64,000 bases of DNA, taken from positions 62,001-126,000 of the forward strand of contig NZ_JAPDVG010000002.1 of the NCBI RefSeq assembly GCF_026015625.1, in the 5' to 3' direction. The notes below the pieces were generated by a model, which saw only the letters and a list, made by a program, of their open reading frames with translations, ran no database searches and had not been told where the DNA came from. Positions within the stretch are counted from its first letter, which is position 1; each line of letters starts with the position of its first letter. Both the position numbers and the translations under genes were made by a program. Shown piece after piece: positions 18,776 to 27,986 of this stretch. This DNA is from Segatella copri. GTDB taxonomy: Bacteria; Bacteroidota; Bacteroidia; Bacteroidales; Bacteroidaceae.

Positions 18776-19903
18776 TTATCCTATCACTTCTCGAAATCTA
18801 TCTCCCAAGGCATCCCAATTCATTCTTTCCTTGTACATCTGGGCTGCCTTTTCTTGCATATACTGCAACTTGCCCTTGTCTGCAAGAACTTCAAGAATTT
18901 TATTGACAAAATCAATTGGATTGCTGCCCATTGGCAGGCGATAACCATTTTCACCATTTAACACATAATCACCAATGCCTCCTGTATCAAACGTAATGCT
19001 AGGAATGCCATAGGCTGAGGATTCACAGAATACGATACCAGCACACTCTGCTCTCGTAGGGAGAATGAAGATATCGGCCTGCTCACGAAGGCTTATCATT
19101 TTCTGGGCCTGCTCTGGAATGTTACGATTCAAGAAACCATAAAACTTGATGTTCTCGTCCTTTATCTCGTAAGGTGGCTGACAACCTACGAAATGAAGCA
19201 CATATCTTCGTGAAGTATCTTTCTTATTGAGAAGCTTAGTACACTCCACTGCTATCTCGCCGCCCTTGCGTTCCCATTCTACACCTACAAACAATAGGTT
19301 TACAAGACTCTCGTCATGAGGTTGCTTCTTGAATTCCGTTGTATCTACACTTGCACCAAAGTAACCGAGATGACATGTTGACTCTGGAATATGGTAGAAA
19401 TCCACCGCATCACGCATAGCCCAATTGCTAGCAAACACATTTACATTGCAATTCTGCATCGCTCTACGCTGAACCTCATTGCCATCTTTGATGTTCGCAT
19501 CCGTAAGGTGGAAAAAGTAATAATCTACCATCTGATGGAAACATGCATCGCTGAAATATACTCTCTGAGGTATGTCGGTCTTGACATAAGCTGCAAGATT
19601 ACTACCACGGAAAAATACTACATCATACTTTTTTCTTGCCAAAAGTTTGTTTACTCTTCGACCTTTCAACTTAGCATAAGTCGTGGTGAAACAAGGATCG
19701 TTGTGTTTGCCCAGCAAACGCCAAAAGACTTTATAGGTGAGACGAAAGATTCTTTCCATCTTCGTTTCCTGCAACCAGATGGTCTCTACATCGTAATTGC
19801 GCTTCAACTGTTGTACCAAGTTATATGGAATACCCGACCAAGAACGTTTGTCTTCAGGGTTAGCACCATCTATATAAATTAATGTTTTCTTATTGTTTGT
19901 CAT
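18776..19903 (-). CDS. Glycosyltransferase family 4
   Basis: The 375-residue protein contains FVGVEWERKGGEIAVE (the GT4 donor-domain entry) and TRAECAGIVFCESSAYGIPS, with the E-x7-E pair that binds the sugar nucleotide. N-terminal residues (TLIYIDGANPEDKRSWSGIP) are typical of a sugar-acceptor Rossmann half. It would act at the inner membrane on the lipid-linked repeat. A hairpin follows the gene and 14 bp precede it to the kinase-nucleotidyltransferase gene, so both belong to one operon. Confidence 0.88.
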   Translation of the reverse strand: MTNNKKTLIYIDGANPEDKRSWSGIPYNLVQQLKRNYDVETIWLQETKMERIFRLTYKVFWRLLGKHNDPCFTTTYAKLKGRRVNKLLARKKYDVVFFRGSNLAAYVKTDIPQRVYFSDACFHQMVDYYFFHLTDANIKDGNEVQRRAMQNCNVNVFASNWAMRDAVDFYHIPESTCHLGYFGASVDTTEFKKQPHDESLVNLLFVGVEWERKGGEIAVECTKLLNKKDTSRRYVLHFVGCQPPYEIKDENIKFYGFLNRNIPEQAQKMISLREQADIFILPTRAECAGIVFCESSAYGIPSITFDTGGIGDYVLNGENGYRLPMGSNPIDFVNKILEVLADKGKLQYMQEKAAQMYKERMNWDALGDRFREVIG

Positions 19904-19917
19904 CGTTTTTATCTTAT

Positions 19918-21855
19918 TTATCTTACAAAATTAGTTATACAATTTCTATAGGCTTGAGGAATTCCCATGTCGAACATCTCGCCGTCCAACTGTACTCCCA
20001 TCAATCCATATTTTCCTCTCACTTGTTCCAGGGCTGTTGTCAATTCCACCTCGCCTCGTTCACTTACCACGCCATCGTTGATGTTCTTTTTCAACTGCTC
20101 GAAGACTTCTGGAGTCAACACATACTGTCCGAAGACCGAATAGTATCTCTGTTCTCCGTTATGCATTTTGACGGCAAGCTGGTCTTCCGCATAAGAGACT
20201 TTTGGTTTCTCACAGAACCGTGATATATTCATCACTGTCTCATCACGATTTTCCCAACAACCCGACATAATGCCATAATAACTTACGTCCTTCAGAGGTA
20301 TGGAATGTATAGCAATCATCGGCTTGGAATACTTCTCATAAGCCTCCATCAGTTGTAAGGCACATGGTTTGTTCTTGTTGGAGCGATAGATGGTATCACC
20401 CAATAACAAAAGAACAGGTTCGTTGGCTGCGAAATTGGCTGCTAGGGATACCGCATGTCCGAATCCTCGTTTCTCGGTCTGATAAACATATCTCAGTCGC
20501 TTTCCAATCTCCAGAATATGGCGTTCGAAATTCTGGTCTTCAACCTTCAATTTGTTGAAGTGCTCATCAGCCAAGCGTGTTTCGAAATAACGTCGGTATT
20601 CCTCACGTTCCTGCTCGCTACCCAATATCAGGCAGATTTCTTCTATTCCGCTATTCACCAACTCTTCCAAGAGTATTAAGATGACTGGCTTCACCTTGCC
20701 ATCCTTGTCCACTATCGGGAAGAAATCTTTCTTCATCGTACGAGTGGCAGGATAAAGTCGAGTACCGAAGCCCGCAACTGGGATAATCGCTTTTCGTATG
20801 GTATGGCGAGCTTTCAATGTCAAAGCATAAGCTGACATACCAAGTCCATTGAGATAGGCGATAATTTGCTGCTGGCATTTCTCGTCCTTAGCCAGAAATT
20901 GGATGGAGCCATCTCCCTGAGAGCCTACGCCTTTTCCTCCATAAGACAAATTTTTGAGATAGGGATCATTGAGGGTTTTATGCAAAATTGGTGATTGTAA
21001 CTGAGAAGGACACATCGGTGCTACTTTCTCGTCAAAGATGGTCTGCGCCTCCGTCATCAACTTACCCAAAGCTTCTGCATCACCTTCTTTCATAAAATCG
21101 ACAGCCTTCGATACTATCTTATGATTAATCGGACCTAATGCATTCTGTATAGCTTGCTCCTTCTCATTGTCTGCAAAGGGGAAAGCCTTGTTCAAGTCTT
21201 TCAAAATCTTGACCGTGTCTTTGGAAGCATTCAAGTCTGCAAATACCCAATAAAGGTTCTTCTTTACATTGAGTCGATTGACATCTATCTCCTCACCATC
21301 AAACTTCATCAATACAGGACGCACGCCAAAAGCACAAGCTTGATCCAAGCGCCCGCAACGAGAAGCCGTTCTCAACTCGCCCACATAGGCAATATTCATC
21401 TCTCCCATAGTAGAAAGATTCAAATCATACAGCTCATTGAATGCTCTACAAACGAGCACACAAATAGCAGCACTGGAGGAAAGGCCACTCTTCAGAGGAA
21501 GTGTCATATCAGTGATATGTATTTTTGCCCCCCCAATTTTGTACCATTCGAGCATATAGCTAGCCACACCTGCACAATAAGAAAAGAAAGAGCCTGAATG
21601 AGCGACATCTTTTAATGCCTCTGCATTCATTGGACACTCAAAATCATGCCATACCTCTTGCAAGGAAGATGCCGATGATGTCATCTCAAAGTTCTCTGAT
21701 TTTTCTACAGTTGCGAATATACCTTGTTCCGTTCCCGTGACGATAGCCTCACCAGCAACCAAGGCGCTATTCATCGAGCGATACTTTCCTGCCCAGTCGC
21801 TATGTTCACCAAAAAGGCACAAGCGACCAGGAACAAATAAATCTATTTTTTGCAT
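19918..21855 (-). CDS. Fused GHMP sugar kinase (N-terminal) and sugar-1-phosphate nucleotidyltransferase (C-terminal)
   Basis: The 645-residue protein has a GHMP kinase half: GRLCLFGEHSDWAG (about 10-23), the ATP loop LPLKSGLSSSAAICV (about 115-129) and GGKGVGSQGDGS. From about residue 350 it has a nucleotidyltransferase half starting KAIIPVAGFGTRLYPATRTM, closest in pattern to UTP-glucose-1-phosphate uridylyltransferases. It would phosphorylate a free sugar at C1 and then charge it as a nucleotide sugar (salvage). Known fucokinase fusions have the opposite order, pyrophosphorylase first. A G7 tract (21528-21534) lies in the kinase half, in frame here. The sugar is not determinable. Confidence 0.8.
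   Translation of the reverse strand: MQKIDLFVPGRLCLFGEHSDWAGKYRSMNSALVAGEAIVTGTEQGIFATVEKSENFEMTSSASSLQEVWHDFECPMNAEALKDVAHSGSFFSYCAGVASYMLEWYKIGGAKIHITDMTLPLKSGLSSSAAICVLVCRAFNELYDLNLSTMGEMNIAYVGELRTASRCGRLDQACAFGVRPVLMKFDGEEIDVNRLNVKKNLYWVFADLNASKDTVKILKDLNKAFPFADNEKEQAIQNALGPINHKIVSKAVDFMKEGDAEALGKLMTEAQTIFDEKVAPMCPSQLQSPILHKTLNDPYLKNLSYGGKGVGSQGDGSIQFLAKDEKCQQQIIAYLNGLGMSAYALTLKARHTIRKAIIPVAGFGTRLYPATRTMKKDFFPIVDKDGKVKPVILILLEELVNSGIEEICLILGSEQEREEYRRYFETRLADEHFNKLKVEDQNFERHILEIGKRLRYVYQTEKRGFGHAVSLAANFAANEPVLLLLGDTIYRSNKNKPCALQLMEAYEKYSKPMIAIHSIPLKDVSYYGIMSGCWENRDETVMNISRFCEKPKVSYAEDQLAVKMHNGEQRYYSVFGQYVLTPEVFEQLKKNINDGVVSERGEVELTTALEQVRGKYGLMGVQLDGEMFDMGIPQAYRNCITNFVR
21528..21534. repeat. 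Homopolymeric C7 tract (G7 in the gene), in frame
   Basis: Seven C on the plus strand encode the IGGA segment of the sugar kinase. Slippage by one base would truncate the protein after about 110 residues. Confidence 0.6.
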
Positions 21856-21883
21856 AAAATTTCTATTTTAAAACTTAGAATCA

Positions 21884-21912
21884 TTTTACAATGCCGTTGC
21901 GGCATTGTAAAA
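21884..21912 (-). terminator. Strong symmetric hairpin upstream of the kinase gene
   Basis: TTTTACAATGCCG (21884-21896) and CGGCATTGTAAAA (21900-21912) form a perfect 13-bp stem with a 3-base loop. It stands 29 bp before the kinase start and about 450 bp after the Gfo/Idh gene, in the direction of transcription. It could be a terminator or attenuator that the antiterminator must pass. Confidence 0.5.
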
Positions 21913-21996
21913 TACCGTCACTACTGAAATCGTTGGTTGTATTATTTTTTTAATTTTTATTCATCAATTTTCTTTTCCAATCTCCCTAGTTCTTTT

Positions 21997-22257
21997 CTAA
22001 CTATGACGTTCAAGATTTTTATTCAACGCCTTATATGCTCCAAACGAGGAGTACATCATGACAACACGTATACAGGCATCCAAATCTCAACAGAACAAGT
22101 AAGACTGCGCATCACGATGTCATGAATATTAGCCTTTCTGTGTCATTCGCAACTTTTAGATAATGACTCGTAACAATGCAGTTATCTCGTTAAAATCTGC
22201 CTCACAGAGAGGCAACTCAATGCCATTACGAAAAGAATACTTATAATGTATTGACTG
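21997..22257 (-). pseudogene. Degraded coding remnant in a 510-bp gap
   Basis: Minus-strand reading gives QSIHYKYSFRNGIELPLCEA and FNEITALLRVII then a stop, and in another frame DACIRVVMMYSSFGAYKALN then a stop. Composition looks coding but the frame is broken. The family is unknown. The rest of 21913-22363 shows nothing else recognisable. Confidence 0.35.
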
Positions 22258-22363
22258 TTTGAAGGGCAACCAGTGAAAATTAAATTACAGGGGCTTCGGA
22301 AGAGAACATAATATTCGAAATAAATTCTCAACTTTCTTCATTTGATATTGTTTACACATTAAA

Positions 22364-23401
22364 TTACTGTAAACCACTATTCTTTTTAAAACTCTCAACC
22401 AGCGTCTCTTGCTTATGCACAATATCATATTCGGCCTTACGAACATCAGCGTTTTCAATACAATCTACAAATCGCTCAATAGATTTTAAGAAAGCATCAT
22501 CTGAAGGCAAATCACGAGTCTCAAAATCTTGATTTTTCTTTATGGTATATTGAGGGACGAAATCAACTGGTGCTGTCAATATGCGATTTGATGTTATAGT
22601 TCCCTTACTTCCCCATATTTCTATATCGCACTTATAGTCATTATCCATACCAAAAGCTATCTGTGCAACAGTACCTTGGTTGTTAACCATTGTGGCCGAG
22701 CCATACATTTCAACCTCAAAACCGTCAACATCGTTTGCTTGGGCAGTAACGATTCTTGCACTATCTCCTAAGAGATAATTTGCATACTTCAAACAATATC
22801 CGCCAGCATCCAGAATAGCTCCTCCGCCGAGTTTTTTATTGTATCTAAAATCATTCATTTGACGCAATGGGAAGCCAAATGAAATTCTATATAAGCGTAC
22901 ATCGCCTATCTCACCACTTCTGACAATATTCTGTATTGTTTCTAACTGACTATGATAGATAAACATATAATTCTCATGGAGAGCCAACCCCTTTTGAGAC
23001 GCTATTCTTATCAGGGCATCTGTATCTTTTAAGCATGTTGTAGAAGGCTTCTCTAAGAATACGTGCTTACCAGCTTCCAAAGCTTTTTGAGCCCAATGAA
23101 AATGCAGAGCTGGAGGTAAAGGAAGATAAACGGCATCAATATCCTCGGATGAAATCAAAGCCTCATATCCAACTACTATTTTTCCACCATATTGATCTAT
23201 AAAAGTTTGTGCTTTGGCACATTCACGGCTTTGCTGTTCTTCAATTTGCTCAACAGTCACTTTACTCAAATCTCCGAACCATTCTTGTGGACTGGCTATG
23301 CCAATAGCAGTAAACTCTACCTTATTATTTGCCTTCTGAAGAGCAGGCAGGAACCTGCGAAACGCTATCTCAGAAGGACATATTATTCCAATTCTAACCA
23401 T
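22364..23401 (-). CDS. Gfo/Idh/MocA-family NAD(P)-dependent oxidoreductase
   Basis: The 345-residue protein has an N-terminal dinucleotide fold (IGIICPSEIAFRRFLPAL) followed by the family signature LPPALHFHWAQKALEAGKHV then LEKPSTT (catalytic Lys in EKP). The C-terminal domain includes GGAILDAGGYC. It sits 6 bp after an NDP-hexose 2,3-dehydratase. In deoxysugar pathways the product of that dehydratase is reduced at C3 by a partner of exactly this family, so I infer it makes the 2-deoxy-3-hydroxy sugar. Start ATG at 23401. Confidence 0.85.
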   Translation of the reverse strand: MVRIGIICPSEIAFRRFLPALQKANNKVEFTAIGIASPQEWFGDLSKVTVEQIEEQQSRECAKAQTFIDQYGGKIVVGYEALISSEDIDAVYLPLPPALHFHWAQKALEAGKHVFLEKPSTTCLKDTDALIRIASQKGLALHENYMFIYHSQLETIQNIVRSGEIGDVRLYRISFGFPLRQMNDFRYNKKLGGGAILDAGGYCLKYANYLLGDSARIVTAQANDVDGFEVEMYGSATMVNNQGTVAQIAFGMDNDYKCDIEIWGSKGTITSNRILTAPVDFVPQYTIKKNQDFETRDLPSDDAFLKSIERFVDCIENADVRKAEYDIVHKQETLVESFKKNSGLQ

Positions 23402-23407
23402 AATATT

Positions 23408-24847
23408 TTAATAAAAGCTGATTGCAGACAACAAAGAACGTGCTGCTATATTTAAATAATTATTATATGTAACAAATGAGAGCATCTGGTTGAGGGTAAG
23501 CCAACAGTAGTTTTCTTCAACCTCTATCGGAAATTCTTCTCCGACCTCAACTATTATGTTGAGGTTTTGCTCTTGGAAAAAACGACCACCTTCTTCACTT
23601 TGGTAGCTACTGTACCAGATCTTATCTTTAGGAGCATTTAAAATCTGTTCTAGGTAAGGAATGGTATATTCATTCTTTCCTTTGCGATAGTTACCGGTTA
23701 AACATTGAACAGTTGGTGCCATCTCTACGATATCAAAGTTCCCAGACTCAAGTTTTGCCTGAACCAGGAAATGATAAATACCATTAATCTTCTTAACAAT
23801 GAATCCCATCAGACCTTCTTGTGCCGAGCGAACCATTGGCTGGTCCCATGAAACAACTTCTCGGTTACCAATTTCAACACGACAGCCCATGACATCGAAA
23901 TACTTGCCACTTTCATGATGAATTGTATCACCATCGTATATCCAATTTTTCATCTCGGAAATTCCTACAGGAGTCACGTCCAATTCGTATTTAAATTTCA
24001 GAGAAGTAATCCACTGAATTATATCCTGCAACTCATTCAGATGATTATCGCCACTCAAAACCGAATACAAGAAAGAATCAGGCTTGCTGCTATGTATGCC
24101 ATTCATTCTCTTTACGGCATCCAAAAGGCGAAGTGAATGCTCAGAATAGCTGCCAAAATTTATACAAGAGATTACTGTTCTACTATCCATATTCACGACA
24201 TTAGGATAGCGTAAAAGTTCCTTTATCTGTCCAAGACTAGCCCAAATATAACCTTCCTTTACTTCCAGTTCCTCGTCTTCGCCTACCTCAACAATAATGT
24301 TTCTATTTCTCTTATGTAAAAAACGAGCTCCCTGTTCTGATTGTAGCTGGTCTACAAGTATTAAAACATCCTTTTCTCCATTAAAATATTCGAGATAAGT
24401 AGGAGCTTTGCCACCATGTACTCGAGTATAGTTACTTCTTGTTGCCTGAAGTGTAGGAGAAAGCTGGACTATGTTAAGGTTGCCTGGTTCAATCTTCGCC
24501 TGAAGTAAGAAGTGTAAAACACCATTGAATTTCTTTACGATAAATCCCAAAAAACCTATTTCCGGCTGATTGATAATAGGCTGGTCCCATTCAGGAGTAT
24601 TACGGTAATTAGTTCTGATATGTATTCCATCTATCGAAAAGAACTTACCTGAATTATGACGAATTCGATCATCACGATAACTCCAACCTCTCAATTCAGA
24701 AATAGGTATCTGCATAATGTTACTTACCACTTCTTCATTTTGAGATTTCATCCAACTCAATATTTGGTCTGTTGTTTGAAAATTGCCATGACTCATGGCT
24801 GAAACCAAGAAATCAAGTTGGGTATCTTGTATATTCTTTGTTCTCAT
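23408..24847 (-). CDS. NDP-hexose 2,3-dehydratase
   Basis: The 479-residue protein is made of two homologous halves (about 10-230 and 250-470), as in the family. Each half repeats WDQP, GFLGFIVKK/GLMGFIVKK and LLQAKIEPGN/LVQAKLESGN with a following QLSPTLQ/EMAPTVQ. These enzymes remove the C2 hydroxyl of NDP-4-keto-6-deoxyhexose, leading to 2,6-dideoxysugars. This family is best known from actinomycete antibiotics. Here it stands beside a 3-ketoreductase-like gene (6 bp downstream) and an epimerase/reductase gene (2 bp upstream), forming a compact sugar module. Confidence 0.9.
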   Translation of the reverse strand: MRTKNIQDTQLDFLVSAMSHGNFQTTDQILSWMKSQNEEVVSNIMQIPISELRGWSYRDDRIRHNSGKFFSIDGIHIRTNYRNTPEWDQPIINQPEIGFLGFIVKKFNGVLHFLLQAKIEPGNLNIVQLSPTLQATRSNYTRVHGGKAPTYLEYFNGEKDVLILVDQLQSEQGARFLHKRNRNIIVEVGEDEELEVKEGYIWASLGQIKELLRYPNVVNMDSRTVISCINFGSYSEHSLRLLDAVKRMNGIHSSKPDSFLYSVLSGDNHLNELQDIIQWITSLKFKYELDVTPVGISEMKNWIYDGDTIHHESGKYFDVMGCRVEIGNREVVSWDQPMVRSAQEGLMGFIVKKINGIYHFLVQAKLESGNFDIVEMAPTVQCLTGNYRKGKNEYTIPYLEQILNAPKDKIWYSSYQSEEGGRFFQEQNLNIIVEVGEEFPIEVEENYCWLTLNQMLSFVTYNNYLNIAARSLLSAISFY

Positions 24848-24849
24848 AA

Positions 24850-25731
24850 CTATATATCTTTAGAAAAATCAATTACTCTTTTATATCTGTTAATCTTTAT
24901 GAGTGAGCGTATTTTGGCATCATCAAAATATGTATGTCCGCTTTCTATACGCAAATCTCGTTCTGGCCATGGTACAGAAACAACCTTTGAATCATATTTC
25001 TCTGCTATGATTTCAGCAGCTTCTTTAAGTGAAAGAGTCTCGCCACCTATATTATAAATTTCCCCGTTACTGTTGGGATTAAAAGCCCCTTCTACGATTT
25101 GGTAACAAAGATCTTCCATATGTGTGAAGGTACGCTTAACATCTCCTCCTCCATAGAGAGTAATATCGTTACCAGATTTGGCTTGCTTGATAAAGAATCC
25201 TACCGTTCCAAAACTATAATCAGTAGATAGAAGGTTACCATAAGGTATGCAAATTCTAAACACGGTATAAGGTATATCAAAGCTAGCCTTGTATGCCTGC
25301 AATATACCTTCACAAGCCAATTTATTAACAGCATAAATAGTCTTGGTCTCCTTCTCATCATCCTCCTTTAAAGGTTTATCTACACCTTTATAAACAAGAC
25401 GCGTAGATGGGTATATAATTTTAGGACGATAAGGTGAAGACTTTATTGCATTCAAAAGATTGAGAAGTCCAAGTTCATTGATAGAATTGTATAACTCATA
25501 CTTCTCAAAGCCTGCATACGTTCCTGTTAAACCGGCAAAATCAAAAATGTAATCGACATTTAAATCTATGTTATTTACTGAATTCTTATCCGTTAAATCA
25601 ACTTGTCTATAATTAACATCGACAAAATCATGAATATCATAACACATAGGAGAAACGCCCTTGCACTTTAAATAATAATTCAAGTGTTTGCCAATATATC
25701 CGTTAGCACCTAAAATTGCACATTTTTTCAT
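24850..25731 (-). CDS. NAD-dependent epimerase/dehydratase (SDR), probable 4-ketoreductase
   Basis: The 293-residue extended SDR starts ILGANGYIGKHLNYYLK with the GxxGxxG NAD loop. It has YPSTRLV and YAVNKLACE, giving the Tyr-x3-Lys catalytic pair. FTHMEDLC and NIGGETLSL are typical of nucleotide-sugar SDRs. Next to the 2,3-dehydratase (2 bp) it probably reduces the 4-keto group at the end of the dideoxysugar route, or epimerises. The start overlaps the end of the upstream gene by 4 bp. Specificity is inferred from context. Confidence 0.85.
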   Translation of the reverse strand: MKKCAILGANGYIGKHLNYYLKCKGVSPMCYDIHDFVDVNYRQVDLTDKNSVNNIDLNVDYIFDFAGLTGTYAGFEKYELYNSINELGLLNLLNAIKSSPYRPKIIYPSTRLVYKGVDKPLKEDDEKETKTIYAVNKLACEGILQAYKASFDIPYTVFRICIPYGNLLSTDYSFGTVGFFIKQAKSGNDITLYGGGDVKRTFTHMEDLCYQIVEGAFNPNSNGEIYNIGGETLSLKEAAEIIAEKYDSKVVSVPWPERDLRIESGHTYFDDAKIRSLIKINRYKRVIDFSKDI

Positions 25732-26669
25732 ACTCGTAATTTCGATAATTTTTCCTCAACTAATCCATTTGTAAAACACTCTATCAAAGTAGGATTTCCA
25801 TTTTTATCAAAATGAATATTTCCTGTTTTATATTTAAGTTTAATAAATGGAAACTTAACTATCTCTTGAATAAAATCTTCATCATAAACATTTTCCAGTT
25901 TAGGCAAAAAGGAAAACATATCCGGATTGTCATCAGAAACTTTCTGAATTTCACTGATGAATGGTTTCCAATAAGAATAAGCTAAATATGTTAAATAATC
26001 AACTAGAAAATAGTCAATAATTACTTTATGACTTTTCCAATATTTATTATAGTATCTCAACATATATTCTGCAAAGAAATGTCCTTTAGGCATATAAACC
26101 AATATTCCACTCCAACGATAATGTGATATACAAGGAATTATTTTTTCAGGTTGTCGATAAGTCCAATACTTATCTAATGCTTTTATCATCAATGGTCTAG
26201 TTGCGTAAACAGAAGAATCTATCCACAAACCACCATGCTTGTGTAAAATTGCGAATCGAAGATAATCACATAAATGAGTTAAAGACATTTCTCTATTATT
26301 AACTCTTTCCTCTATATATGAAGGTAAAGCCAAATATGAGTTATAATTATATTTTGTAAGAACAACAACTTTCCAACCAGGAGAATTTCGTTTAATGCTA
26401 TTGATACAACATTTTATCTCTGCAGGAAAAGACTCCTCACCTTGCCACCACATCATCCAAATATTGTTAGCAGGATTATATGCCGATTTCACACTAATCT
26501 CGTCCATTGTTTCAAGTGCAGACTTTTTGATTCTTTGCAAAATCAGTTTGTGTTTCAAATTCAAGATATAGTTGTAAAACTTTGATTTATTGCTAATTTT
26601 TCTAAAAATAGCACTTACAACAAATAGCGAAACACCATAGCTGTTAATGTAACGAATAATCTTTCTCAT
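25728..26669 (-). CDS. Capsular polysaccharide synthesis-type glycosyltransferase (GT32-like)
   Basis: The 313-residue protein uses the ATG at 26669, since the longer reading starts at a GTG at 26675. IWMMWWQGEESFPAEIKCCI, LTHLCDYLRFAILHKHGG and LWIDSSVYATRP are the signature of the Caps_synth/GT32 group, where the D in GGLWID-type motifs binds the metal-nucleotide. It overlaps the Wzy gene by 26 bp and the SDR gene by 4 bp, so the genes are coupled. It adds a sugar to the repeat unit. Confidence 0.82.
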   Translation of the reverse strand: MRKIIRYINSYGVSLFVVSAIFRKISNKSKFYNYILNLKHKLILQRIKKSALETMDEISVKSAYNPANNIWMMWWQGEESFPAEIKCCINSIKRNSPGWKVVVLTKYNYNSYLALPSYIEERVNNREMSLTHLCDYLRFAILHKHGGLWIDSSVYATRPLMIKALDKYWTYRQPEKIIPCISHYRWSGILVYMPKGHFFAEYMLRYYNKYWKSHKVIIDYFLVDYLTYLAYSYWKPFISEIQKVSDDNPDMFSFLPKLENVYDEDFIQEIVKFPFIKLKYKTGNIHFDKNGNPTLIECFTNGLVEEKLSKLRV

Positions 26670-27975
26670 TATCACGATATTTTAAGAAACTCATCAATAT
26701 AAACGGAATTACAGAATATTCTGCATAGGAAATTGTTGCACCAGAAAATGATGTATAAAAATACACAAACAACAGACAGAATAAACTAAATACATATTCA
26801 TTATATTTTCTATATTTATAAGATAGCCAAATCATAACACCCCATATCCAAATATAGATGGACATACCTAGCAAACCTAATTTACAGATTAAATTACCAT
26901 AGGCAATATCAGGAGTAGATAACTGTAAAATAGAACCAGTTTCACGATCACGTAATCCTATTCTAAAATTATACATTCTGTTCACTAAGATTGTTTGCTG
27001 ATCGCTCAATAAACCCATTCCAAAAATTTGCTCTCCAAAAGGACGTTCCATCAAATAAGCAAATCGTTCATAAACCAATGCAAATCTGAAAACCATAGTT
27101 CCACCTTGTCCTTCGTAATGAGTGAAATCACCATTCAATATGCTAGTTACATCCGAAGAAGAATTATTCTTATCATCTCCTTGAAAACGTTCCATAACGA
27201 GCGGTAAAAACGGTATGAGACATATAGCTCCAATAACTCCATATCGCATAGTCTTTCGTATTTGACCTTTCATTAACAATGATAGTACTATAACAAAGAG
27301 AATAGAAGCAATAAGGGTGCGTCCTTGAGTACAAACTAAAGCTATAAGTAAAATGGCAAGTGAGAAATACTTATGATACTTAGACATTGAATCATAGCAA
27401 AACAACAGTAAGAATATAGAAACTTCCAAAGCAGGCGGATAGTTATAATATCTCAAAGTACCATCTATACTATCAGTACTCAACTGAGACTCACTATCAG
27501 GCAACACAGGTAATCCAAACAGAGATTCAAGAATATACAAAAAGCCCGTTACTATAGATATCAACAATATCTTATCAATAACCCATTTTGCATCCTTGAA
27601 CGAAAGCTTGCGTATAAAATAAAAGGAAAATATTATAAAATATCGTCGCGAGCCTTGTATCAATTGATAAAAATCTAAATTATAATGTACTACAGAGTAA
27701 AAAATACTCAAAACCATAAAAATAAAAAAGCATTTCATTGCTCTATCTAATTGTCGATTCTGTACCATTGGCAGTTTTTTTTCTTTAAACATTGAGTAAA
27801 AGAAGATAAAGATGAAATAGATTAAAGCTGCATCTTGATTCTTTAACCCCATGATATTATCTGTCAAAACAACAAAACCACGGTAAGAAAAACAAGCAAA
27901 GAGAAGTATACTCCATTTTTTATTGCCATTTATGTACAATACTATAGCAAGTATAGTTAACAAAATTCCTATCAT
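26644..27975 (-). CDS. wzy: O-antigen/exopolysaccharide polymerase (Wzy-like)
   Basis: The 443-residue protein is made of about ten hydrophobic helices with a large polar loop in the second half (GDDKNNSSSDVTSILNGDF through QILVN-like region). This is the usual layout of Wzy polymerases, which link lipid-carried repeat units in the periplasm. Sequence motifs are weak in this family, so topology and location (between the flippase side and glycosyltransferases) carry the call. It starts 11 bp after the phase-variable acyltransferase. Confidence 0.75.
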   Translation of the reverse strand: MIGILLTILAIVLYINGNKKWSILLFACFSYRGFVVLTDNIMGLKNQDAALIYFIFIFFYSMFKEKKLPMVQNRQLDRAMKCFFIFMVLSIFYSVVHYNLDFYQLIQGSRRYFIIFSFYFIRKLSFKDAKWVIDKILLISIVTGFLYILESLFGLPVLPDSESQLSTDSIDGTLRYYNYPPALEVSIFLLLFCYDSMSKYHKYFSLAILLIALVCTQGRTLIASILFVIVLSLLMKGQIRKTMRYGVIGAICLIPFLPLVMERFQGDDKNNSSSDVTSILNGDFTHYEGQGGTMVFRFALVYERFAYLMERPFGEQIFGMGLLSDQQTILVNRMYNFRIGLRDRETGSILQLSTPDIAYGNLICKLGLLGMSIYIWIWGVMIWLSYKYRKYNEYVFSLFCLLFVYFYTSFSGATISYAEYSVIPFILMSFLKYRDNEKDYSLH

Positions 27976-27986
27976 AAAATATCAAT

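Noticed and set aside
22300..22363. Further gene upstream of the kinase
   Set aside because: No open frame with protein-like composition; the stretch is AT-rich intergenic DNA.
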